Of a DNA stretch of 64,000 bases, positions 23,441 to 34,247 are shown piece after piece (positions within the stretch are counted from its first letter, which is position 1; every line of letters starts with the position of its first letter). The DNA is from Zeus faber (lineage: Eukaryota; Chordata; Actinopteri; Zeiformes; Zeidae), in assembly GCA_960531495.1 (NCBI GenBank), contig OY482847.1:11831469-11895468 (forward strand). Reading direction: 5' to 3'. Below the pieces are notes generated by a model that was not told the origin of the DNA, searched no databases, and worked only from the letters and a program-made list of their open reading frames with translations. Made by a program: the position numbers and the translations under genes.

Positions 23441-24915
23441 ATTTTAGCCGTTCGGTTTATATCAAAGGAACGCAAACAGAGAATGCAGAGAATCACAGAG
23501 AATGCAGGAGTTGGGGGGAGGGGTGGGGCAGCTACACCGAGCGATGACGACAAAACTGAAAATGGTGTCGGGGCCAGGGAGCCATCGCTTCGTGCAGCAG
23601 GAGAACAGATTTTAAGTTATGGCACAAAGGGTCTGGAGCCGCTGACGTCACCCCGGAGGTTTCGGCTGACTGTCAGGGTGACGTGCAGCGACTCGTTCGC
23701 TCAACGCGGAGAAAAGACCTTTGAGATCCCGCCGCAGTAACCCTTCACATTTCACCTTTCACCTCTCACCCTTTACGCTGATTGCAGTAAACCATACCAC
23801 TGTCGGCTCCAATCTTTGACACCAACCGAAGTGATGGGGACACTATCAGTCATTTTAGACCTGTCTCTGATCGTCAGCAAGTCAAGCTATTTAGTTGAGA
23901 GCACATTGTCGGGGGACTTTTTTTTTTTTTGTTTCGATTCCAACTGGACGATAATAAGCATGACGAGATGACCGCGCGGGGCATGTGGCCCCTCGAGCAA
24001 AATCAATACATTTTCGTAGCGTTCAAATAGAAAAAGAAACGAGCAAACCCAAAGCCCGTACAAAAGCACATCACCAGCCTTTTCCCTGTGTTCGGTCTGC
24101 CCAGGCCTTCAGCGCCCTGCTTACAATCACACCTTTATTTTATCTATTTTATCAGCAAAGTGGAGCGAACCCACCCATTCGAGTCAGGAAAACAGCCTCA
24201 GGTTGAACTCCTAGGACTTGGATGTGGTCATCGTCCGCAGTAAAGGTGACGATGTACCGAATCGATAAGGGATCTTAATGGGATCATAGTGACACATAAG
24301 AGCTCCTCGTTGACTGAACTCGCGCTGGGCACAGTACATGCACATTCACTTAATGTGACATTTGGTGGAATTCAGAGAACTCACCTGCTTGGTTAATGAC
24401 AGAGCCGTGGGCTATTGTTGGCAAAACGATTGTCATTATTCCTCAGGATTGACAAGTATAACAGCCTCATCTTTGTACGGGAAAACTGTCCCTGCTGCGT
24501 ATTTGAACAGGAGGCGATGATGTGTAACAACTCCGCCAACCCCCACAACTACTTTCTTTTTTTTTTTTTGATTAACGCAGTGGCATTTTGATTGAACCGG
24601 AGCCTTAATGTACGATTAACGTAATGAGTCGACCGTCTGAATGACATTCTGCACTCTGGTAGGCCCACTGTTCAAACCTTCAACATTACACGATCCTGGC
24701 TCTTTCACTGAAAATAAATTGTATCATCTTATAAAATGATCATACTGATTTAAGGGAATGATGAGTATTTTCAACGATAGCTATAAAGACTCTCTACTTT
24801 GCAAAATAATTTGAGAAAATACTTAAAAAAATACACTCTATACCTAAATTGAGCACAGCTTTAAAGTGGAAATCTCGATCTCTATGGCCAAAAGCGGTAA
24901 ATGTGGGTTTGTAGC
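23441..24915. other. Gene-free sequence
   Basis: No exon or element recognised; T runs at 23920 and 24560. Confidence 0.35.
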
Positions 24916-26020
24916 GGTGTGAATGCATGTGAATGTGGTGCGTGAATGCATGTGAATGTGGCGTGTGAATGCATGTGAATGCTCTGGTGTGTGAATGCAT
25001 GTGATTGTGGCGTGTGAATGCATGTGAATGTAGCGTGTTAATGCATGTGAATGTGGCGTGTGAATGTGTATGAATGTGGCGTGTGAATGCATGTGAATGT
25101 GGCATGTGAATGCGTATGAATGTGGCGTGTGAATGCGTGTGAATGTGGCGTGTGAATGCATGTGATTGTGGCGTGTTAATGCATGTGAATGTGGCGTGTG
25201 AATGCGTATGAATGTAGCTTGTTAATGCATATGAATGTAGCTTGTTAATGCATGTGAATGTAGCGTGTGAATGCGTATGAATGTGGCGTGTGAATGCATG
25301 TGAATGTGGCGTGTGAATGCATGTGAATGTGGCATGTGAATGCGTATGAATGTGGCGTGTGAATGCGTATGAATGTGGCGTGTGAATGCATGTGAATGTG
25401 GCGTGTGAATGCATGTCAATGTGGCATGTGAATGCGTATGAATGTGGCGTGTGAATGCGTATGAATGTGGCGTGTGAATGCGTGTGAATGTGGCGTGTGA
25501 ATGCGTGTGAATGTGGCGTGTGAATGCGTGTGAATGTGGCGTGTGAATGTGCCGTGTGAATGTGCCGTGTGAATGTGCCGTGTGAATGCATGTGAATGTG
25601 GCGTGTGAATGCATGTGAATGTGGCATGTGAATGCGTATGAATGTGGCGTGTGAATGCGTATGAATGTGGCGTGTGAATGCGTGTGAATGTGGCGTGTGA
25701 ATGCGTGTGAATGTGGCATGTGAATGTGGCGTGTGAATGCGTGTGAATGTGCCGTGTGAATGTGCCGTGTGAATGCGTGTGAATGTGGCGTGTGAATGCG
25801 AATGAATGTGGCGTGTGAATGCGTGTGAATGTGGCGTGTGAATGTGGCGTGTGAATGCGTATGAATGTGGGGTGTGAATGCGTGTGAATGTGGCGTGTGA
25901 ATGCGTGTGAATGTGGCGTGTGAATGCATGTGAATACGGCGTGTGAATGCGTGTGAATGTGGCGTGTGAATGCGTGTGAATGTGGCGTGTGAATGCATGT
26001 GAATGTGGTGTGTGAATTCA
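24916..26020. repeat. 23-bp minisatellite, about 48 units
   Basis: The unit is a 10-mer TGAATGCGTG (or TGAATGCATG) joined to a 13-mer TGAATGTGGCGTG. Variants include TGCGTATGAATG and blocks of the 13-mer alone with GCC for GGC (about 25545-25585 and 25745-25775). Because 23 is not a multiple of 3 and the minus-strand unit has no stop in any phase, minus frames stay open for 220-277 codons (His/Thr/Ser-rich, HSHAFTRHIHT). This is a property of the repeat, not evidence for a protein. Confidence 0.95.
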
Positions 26021-26719
26021 TGGCAGGAAAGTCGCCACACACTGCCGGCATTTTATGCTCAGAATGCTGCAAATGCACAGGGCTTTCATTAGCGGGCCAT
26101 AGTCTCGATCACCTTTGTGTTACCCCATTCGACGAGAGGCAGTGACTTAATAGACATTTATTTATATCACAGTCTTCCGTATTGGCAGTTTAACAGTATG
26201 GTTCCTTCTCTCTTTTCGATTCTCGGCCAGCCGGCTCTATCCAAACCCAACGAGGAGGATCGGAAGCTGTGCTCTAATCATTTCACCATAATCTACCTTG
26301 CTTCCCCCGGCAGAAACAATTCATCCGGGCTGTTGTAAAAGATGGTGATCACGACAGTACTCATATGCATTAGCATCAGCATCCCAGGAGGGGTATTTTG
26401 GAGTTGTCAGACAATAACTTAGAAGCTTCCCGAGGATCTGTGGGTGTGAGCTGTTGAAATGAAGAGCGCTGTGTAAACAGGCCAGCCGCTGGCGGTGATG
26501 CATCGCACTGGTAGGGAGCTCCTCACCGCGCCTGGCCTCCGCTGGCTCCTCTGCTTATGGAGATTAATGTTCCCGGGGCCCGCCCCGGCTTTTGGAGAAA
26601 CCTGCACCCCCCCCCCAAAAAATGCACCACGCTACTCGCTTTCTAAAGGGTGGGGCAGGATGGGTGGGTGCCCTAGGGTCACGGCCAATGGAGGGGTGGG
26701 TGGGTGAAAAAAATCTCAA
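26021..26719. other. Gene-free sequence
   Basis: No supported exon. The segment 26480-26720 is GC-rich with C and G runs. Confidence 0.35.
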
Positions 26720-27235
26720 GGAGTCTACGAGTCGTGCCCTGTTCCTCCGTGCCCCGTCCCCATGCTGCTTTTGGCTGTTTTATTGGGAGGAACGGGGCTC
26801 GTCGCTCCGTGTTTGCTGCGGATGATTCACACATATAAAGATATATTTACGATTCCCTTTATTTATTATTCCCCATTGAAATGTTATCACTGTGCATTTT
26901 CTATTTGTTTTATCCTGCTGTTGTAATGGATACTGACTGACAAAAAAAAACAAACCCAAATAACGGCTGCTCGACTTGAAGAATCTCAGTCCACTGATAA
27001 GTTTCTGACTGGTGATTGGGGCAACCCTGATATTTCTTATTTCCGTTTCCTAATTGAACTAAACAAATTAGGAGATTTGCCGTGTCAGGCATGGTAGCTT
27101 TAGCAACCACCCCCCCCCCCACGTTCCGTGTATACGTTCCGTGACTTTTTGTCTCCCCCCGACCCGCCGGATCAGCAACTTCTCTATGTTCCGGCACATC
27201 CTGATTCAAAAATGAAGCACTCAGTGAAATTAACA
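26720..27235. mobile_element. Unclassified interspersed repeat, copy B
   Basis: It matches 12540-14370 (without the LTR insert) along its length. Shared blocks include GGCTGTTTTATTGGGAGGAA, GACTTGAAGAATCTCAGTC, TTTCCTAATTGAACTAAACA and TGTTCCGGCACATCCTGATT. Termini are not sharply defined and no protein is encoded. Confidence 0.65.
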
Positions 27236-28212
27236 GTATTGCAGCATTTCGAGTAAAAGTGGAGGAACAGTTGTCAAAAACTGTCATCACAGTAAGATTA
27301 TATACTGACTACGTTGCAAAACCCCTTGTACACAATATGATTTAATTTGATTTATTTTCGTTTCTTTTTGAATCTGAGCTACTGTTGGTGTTGTCCTGAT
27401 GCACGGCTCCGTTGCTGCAGGAGCTGCATCCCTTCAGTCCGTAAAGATCTTCCTCGCTGCCAGGCAAAGCATGTGGGCGTGGTGCAGAGTGGGAGTGGAG
27501 CCGCATCATCTGCTTAGAGCGAGGAACCGAGCGTTGGTGGAGTCGCTCCATCCCAAATTTTCTTCAAAAGTAACACGGCCGCTTAAAATACAGACTGTCA
27601 TCAAACTTTACACATTCCCGACATTGGTTTTTGTGCCTATTGTTTACAATTGGGACTCGAGGGTAGTCATTATAAACGTGTTCCTCTTGTGATATCGTGT
27701 TCAAAATAGTGTTGCTTCATTAAAACAGGAATTCTCCCAGGAAAATAATAAAATAATAATAAATTATAATTTGTATTCTTTATAACTTTTACATAAGTCT
27801 AGGAAACCTGAAGTAAAAAAATACTTTAACTGTAGGCTACAACAAAAATGTTAAAATATAAATATTTCACACATGCTTTTTTTTAATCAAAAGCACAGCA
27901 ATATATTATTATTATTATTATTATCATCACCATTATTGGCTCCCAGGAGAAACCAAACATCAGTTTCAAATCGCTGACTCCAAAAATGACCCCCAGCCTT
28001 AAAATGTATGGATGTATGTATGTAACAATTTATCGGCTATTTATGGAAAAACACCCCCTGAAGTGAGAAGCCCTTTTTATTTGGTGTTTAGCGGTGTTAT
28101 AATAAGGGTCCTGCCCTTCCAAGGTGAGCATGAAGGTGGGTGAATATTTACAAGGGACCTTGATGTGGACATTAAGGTACAAGTCTAAAGATTATTTTGC
28201 AGACTGTACCCT
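27236..28212. other. Gene-free, AT-rich sequence
   Basis: Only a short ATT array (27905-27925) and scattered A/T runs are seen. Confidence 0.4.
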
Positions 28213-28539
28213 CAGGGTGTCTGCAGCCCTTCAAAGGTCTTAAAATGTGTTAAATTAAGTTATTATATATAATATCTGTAAACTTTAGACCATTATGGTC
28301 ATTTTTGAGGCGCAAACATTTTGTCTGATTTCACTCTTCCATATATTTATTTTTGTCAAAATGACTCAGTTCATAAGATCATGTAAACCATAACCAACCC
28401 TATTTCTCCCGAATACTTACCTATTACCTATCGAATATACAGTAATATCTTGCAAAACTTTACTGAATAAGAGAGAGATGAGACAAAAATCTGTCTTAAA
28501 GGTATTACGTTTCCCTTTCTTATACCTGCAGACACCCTG
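28213..28539. mobile_element. hAT-like MITE, copy 2 (perfect 14-bp TIRs)
   Basis: It starts CAGGGTGTCTGCAG and ends with its exact reverse complement CTGCAGACACCCTG, 327 bp in all, with no coding capacity. AAAGGTCTTAAAATGTGTTA after the left end is typical of this fish MITE type. A clear 8-bp target-site duplication was not found. It is related to 945-1209. Confidence 0.75.
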
Positions 28540-28584
28540 TCCCTGTTCGTAAATCCACCAACAAGACAAGAGATTATGCAACCC

Positions 28585-28590
28585 GGTGAG

Positions 28591-28625
<35 letters not shown>

Positions 28626-28666
28626 TGAGTGAGTGAGTGAGTGAGTGAGTGAGTGATTGAGTGAGT

Positions 28667-28707
<41 letters not shown>
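28585..28707. repeat. Compound (GT)n(GAGT)n(GT)n microsatellite
   Basis: GT, then about 12 GAGT units, then GT again. Confidence 0.95.
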
Positions 28708-28710
<3 letters not shown>

Positions 28711-29880
28711 ACCTCCTGTTTCTGTAGCCATAAGCTCTTTTACCTACTTAACTCGTATTTTTTTTTTTCTGAAACTAGACTGCCGTGTATTCTTCTTTTT
28801 TCCCCTTCTGGAACCATAGAGCGCCGTGTCTCCTCCATGGGTGTGGTGATCGCAGTATACGTTTGAATTGAGTTATGTTTTGTGCTGTGAAAAGCACCTG
28901 GTGATTAGTTTGTTGTGTATTCCAATTCCATTGGCCGTAGTGCTGATCGATCAAACCATCAGTGGAGCCATAAATGGCATGTGTGCGCTGACGCGCGGTC
29001 GCGCTCCAACCTTTTTGCGTCTTCAGAACTTTTCCTTCGCTCAGGTTTTATTTCACAGGCGTGGGTGGCGTACTGTATGATGAAAACGTCTTATCTGTGT
29101 TTTGCAGTCATGCGTTTTAAACTGATTGGGTTTCGGGGCCGACAAAGAACATTCCGCCCCCTCCGTGCTAATACCCTTGTCCTGCCTCTGCTTTCAGGTT
29201 GGCCACTTTACATCAAGTAGGCTATGCAGTCGGTATCAAATTTTAATTTGTTGTTGTTGCGAGAGCTTGTTGACTGGAGCACTTGATAAAGCATACATAC
29301 AGCCATTCATGCATGCATTTTCAATTATTATTTGAAGAAAACACTGACCTTGGCAATTAATTCAAAATGGAGTATGGATTGTTTGTGAGGCTATAAAGTG
29401 GCATGTCCATTTAGAGGCGCGGGGCCAGTTAATCAGTCCAGAGAAATGTGATAAAATCCCTGTCTCTGACCAGCTGCCTTAGGGCCTTCCACTTTACCCC
29501 GCAGTCTGGACAGGGACAGGGGTGGCCGAACGCTAACACTGAGCCATAGGCGCATCCAGCAGAGCATTACATCTGTACCAGATTTCTGATGGCCATCATG
29601 GGAGATTGAATCACTGGGAAGTTGTTTGTATTAAACTGTCACAGCTTATATTTATAGTCCCGACTGCCTATTGGAATTCTAAATGTTGTGGGTCGTCGTG
29701 CTTTAAATTCTCCTGCGTATGCTTTTAAAATACAGTTAAATATGTCGCTCAGTAATACACAAGTTGAAAATGTACGTTGAAATCTAACAACCAACAGGGT
29801 ACCTGCTATATTGTCACATAAATATGCACAGTGAAACACACACACACACACAGAAAAGCAAGGTTGTGCACACCAAAGTG
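28708..29880. other. Gene-free sequence
   Basis: No exon with family features on either strand. Confidence 0.35.
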
Positions 29881-30073
<193 letters not shown>

Positions 30074-30412
30074 GGTTTATAGGTGGTGGTGGTCCAGTGA
30101 TTATGATTAATAGCACAACTGTCATTGTGCAACAGCCATGGTTGAATGCCTGCATAGGTTATGATTCATTCTATGAACATATGTCACACTGGTGGGCTTA
30201 GGAGGCAGCGCACGGACGTGAACTCATCCACATTTCAATTAGGTTTAATGTGCTGGACAGCCCCCTGGAGAAATGGCCATTTTAGCTCAACGGAATTTGA
30301 TTTGGCATCACAAAAATTACACCCGTGTTGTCCATGATGGTCCAACGATAGACTCCAGAAAAGGGACATAATATGTGGCAGCAAGAAATCATTCATTCAT
30401 ATTCATAAATCA

Positions 30413-30527
<115 letters not shown>

Positions 30528-30610
30528 ATAAGTATATGTATGTATATATTAATTTTCTTTGGGAGCAATCTCTATAAATTGTGCTTACGAGCACATTTGA
30601 TTTTGGATCA

Positions 30611-30665
30611 ATGATCTAGGATCAACTCGTCTGAAGAAAAGTCATACGAGTTGACCCTAAATCAT
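30611..30665. repeat. Inverted repeat (20-bp arms, 15-nt loop)
   Basis: ATGATCTAGGATCAACTCGT pairs with ACGAGTTGACCCTAAATCAT with three mismatches. It could be a tiny MITE or a template-switch product. Confidence 0.6.
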
Positions 30666-32289
30666 TATTTCATAAAACACTACCTTTAGCTTTTTTTGTT
30701 CTTTCTTTTCTGGTTTCCCTGATGCCCAAATCCAATCTGCTAGAGTGTAATTAACTCCCTCTCCGTTAAAACAGTCTTCAGAGACAAGGGAAGCCCTGGA
30801 ATTGGACGTACAGTGTTTACCTCTCAGGCAGCCTGTGAACTTGGTCAGGGAGGCAGCGGGCTCAAGCGAGGCACATCGAGAGGAGGTCCAGCAGAGGCCC
30901 AGAGCAGTAATTACGCCGAGGCAGATGGCGGGGCTGCGGGACTTCCACTCCCGCAGCACCCGGCCCCCGCTTTCCATATCTAACTGTCAGCGCTGGAATC
31001 CCTCGCCACATTAGCGGACGACAGTCCATGACATTGAGGGTGCAGCAGTCATAGAGCCGCCCTCGCGGGGTGGCTCGGTGATTAAATGGAACCAGCACTT
31101 CACCACCGTGTCATTTAAACCGCAGCAACCAGCCAAACCAACCCTGACCCCCGTCACTGCTAAACAGCTCCGCCTCGGACCGGTCCGGGGGCTCGGCTCC
31201 CGGACACCCAGGTTCGCTCTGACCACCGTCAGTAAGATGCTGTCATTATTTTTATTCGACTCAGAGACGGACTCGGACGGAATGCGTCATCGTCTCAGGA
31301 GTCATTGTGGAGAATTTCTGAATTCTCCGCAGCTTCAAGAAAAGAGAAGACGCAACTTGTCGAACCGAGAGTTTTTTTTTCTTTCAACCGGAGTCATTCC
31401 AAACACCTTGTCTTTCAACGGCGGCGTTTAGAAAAAAAAAAAAAAAAAAGTGATGTGCCGCAGAGTGCTTGAGGATTCTCCAAGAGTCTTTTCTGTGGTA
31501 TCCCACGAGATTGAGCTGAATAGCTTTCTGTCTCCTTTGTTCCGCATTTGAAGTAATTCTGTTGATTTATCAACGAGGAATACAAACGGTGTCTGTGCTT
31601 CACTGTTTTGCTGTGTATCGCCGGTGCAATGCAGGGAGATAGAGGGAGAGTGAGGGGGACAGAGATTCGGTAAATTCTCTGGAGGTTTGTTCAGTCAAAC
31701 AAAAATTTAGTTTGAGAGGGCGTAAGGAAGAATAAGCCAGTAAGCGGATGAGAATATGTTGAAGGAATTAACTAAATGGGTGTTGTGGCCGAGTTGTGGG
31801 TGCTATTGTTGACTTTTTTTTTTTTTTTTTTTTTTTTTAAGATGCTGTACCTTGCTGTATCTAATGTTAAAAATTGGACTCCCGCTCACTGTCCCTCCCC
31901 CTTCATCATATGCGTTCTAAACCCGTCAGGCCATGGCGGCGTTCATTGATCCTAGGGCCGGGCTGTGGCTTTTACTGCACGGTGCCGACATCCCATCTAT
32001 CCGCACTGTTGTTGGAGAGGTCATCGCAGCCATCTTCTTGCTCAAGTGACTATAGGATCCAAGCTGGCGCTGCTACAGTTGTCCTCTCCTCTTTGCTCAA
32101 ACAACTACAGTGTCTCCCTTTGTGTTTAATGGCTCGTTCTCGCCATCCCATAGTGGCTGTTAGCGCAGCTTCGCTGTATTTAATGGCAGAAGCAGGAGCA
32201 GCCTCCATTGCCCACCGAGACACAGATTGCTGTAATTACACTGAGGATGACGGAATTGGACTGATGACGGAAAGAGGGCAGAGCTTTAA
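30666..32289. other. Gene-free sequence
   Basis: GC-richer parts at 30860-31320 contain open frames without family features. A and T runs lie at 31431-31449 and 31818-31839. Confidence 0.35.
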
Positions 32290-32310
32290 TGCACACACAC
32301 ACACAGACAC

Positions 32311-32342
<32 letters not shown>

Positions 32343-32344
32343 GA
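32290..32344. repeat. (CA)n microsatellite
   Basis: CA array with GACA and CGCA interruptions. Confidence 0.93.
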
Positions 32345-33897
32345 ACACAAGCACACCCACTAGGACAGGCGGTGCATACATAATGAACTTACACTCATCC
32401 AACAAGATGCAGTCTAATATTTACAATTGCAATTTCCATATCATTACAGCATGTATACTGTATGCATGTGCATACACTCCAACACAGACAGACCTTGGCA
32501 GGCATATGGCGTGAGAAAATCTATTGAGTCAGAAAGAGCAGAAAAGGAGACTGAGGAGGTGGGGAGGCGCAACAGTGCAGAGGAGTAAGCAACCTGTCAC
32601 AGTGAAGAGTTGTGTGGGTAAGAGGAATGGGACAATCTGGATATAGACTCTGAGAGGAACCGAATACTGGTATACTTATGGTACACAGCAATTGTTGTCG
32701 GCCTTTCTCCAGTAAGACAGAGCATACATCACTGGCAGAGTCAGCACTTGATTTATTTGGAATTCAAGTTTTCTTTTGTTATAACTGTAAGCTCATGGTT
32801 GCTGGTGTTTAGAGAAAAGAAAAAGGGTTTTTAATGAAATATATTTAATCAAATATTTCTTGTTTCTCTGATATGCTGTATGTGTGTTATCATAGAAAGT
32901 GATAACATGTGACCTGTCATTCCTCAATTTGGCTTGCAATTTTTGCTAATTCCCGCAAATTTATTGTAAAAAAAAAAGAAAAAAAAAACTAACACTAACT
33001 AAACAAAAAAATACTTAAAAAGTGTTGAGAAAGCTGCTCTTTTTACCACCAATACCAAAAATCCTGGAGAGACAGAATAATGGACTATAATAGACTGGGC
33101 AGAAAATCTTACTTTGTAAACGGCTAAGATTATGCTTGATGATTCACTACTTTACACAAAGCTAAGTATACAGTATGTGTCACCTACTGAGATATAAGCT
33201 GTTAAAACACTTCCATGTGCATGCATCCTTAAACTTCTTATTCACTTGACCTAAGGATATAGCACAACAACTATTTAATTTATTTATTTCTTTTTGCATT
33301 ATCTTAGCTTACATTATTTGGGGGGGACAAATTAAATATTGCATCCCGTTGTGTCAAACTGAAATGTAATCTATCTGATGAGGCCAGCCTAGGGAGGGAA
33401 CATTTAAGTGACCCGTCATGGCTCTAGCATCCAAGCAAAACATGGCCACAGTTACGCAATATTAATGTTCAGTATTGGTCTCAAAATGTGACAAAAGACA
33501 TAATATAGTAAGTGCAGAACCACACGTTGCAAAATAACATTGAATATGTTCTAGAAATGTCCCGAGGACGTTGTGCTTTGCAATAATTGATGTAGTTTAG
33601 AATGACATTAGAGTTCCGTCCTGTGGCTGCCATTTCATAACATAAATATTGTCGCAACTCTTACAGATTAAGATTGTAGCCACGTCTTTCAGACAGACCT
33701 TGTAGATACTGACCTCACAAAACCGTTGCTCTTCGATTGCCAGTTCTCTACTGTACATTAGTGTAGTTCTGTAGTGGTACCGGTAGTGTGTTCTGGTAGA
33801 GTCAGGATTCTGGGCCATAGTGTCACAAGGTGCTTGGTGTGACAATGCGTCTTGGAGAGTGAACAATGGCATCATGGGATGTCAACGCGTAACGGTA
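32345..33897. other. Gene-free, AT-rich sequence
   Basis: Nothing recognised beyond A/T runs. Confidence 0.35.
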
Positions 33898-34247
33898 CGG
33901 TCACACCGCCGGTGACGGGGCGCTGCAAAGCGCCAGGCTGCAAAGCATTTCAAACGGCGCTCGTAAGTAAGTTTGCTAAGTAAGTAAGTAAGCAAACTAC
34001 ACCTTATTAACAGAAAACTATGTAGGCACGGCCCCATCTACTGTATCTATATAAAGTATGTTAAATATAGAAAAGGAGAGAGAGGTTTGAATGTTTGGCG
34101 CGCACACACCAGCCAGTAACTTTTTGAGCCGACACGCCCACTAACCCTAGATGCACAGAAGCCCCGTGGCCGGCGGTGTGATCATATGGCGACGAAACGA
34201 GAGCTGCTCAGCTTCACGCTGCAGCCCTGTCGCCGGCGGTGTGACCC
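33898..34247. mobile_element. TIR-bounded MITE (~350 bp)
   Basis: The left end CGGTCACACCGCCGGTGACG and the right end in reverse GGGTCACACCGCCGGCGACA match at 17 of 20 positions, and similarity continues a few bases further inward. TA flanks both ends. An internal partial copy of the end (GTGGCCGGCGGTGTGATC) lies near 34167. It has no transposase. A PIF/Harbinger-like or other TA-target family is possible but not established. Confidence 0.65.

Noticed and set aside
24794-26078. Three overlapping minus-strand open frames of 220-277 codons, His/Thr/Ser-rich
   Set aside because: They are produced by the 23-bp minisatellite, whose unit has no stop in any minus phase. All three frames are open at once, which real coding sequence does not do.
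31874-32383. 169-codon + strand frame
   Set aside because: No family features, it ends in the CA microsatellite, and no splice or promoter signal supports it.
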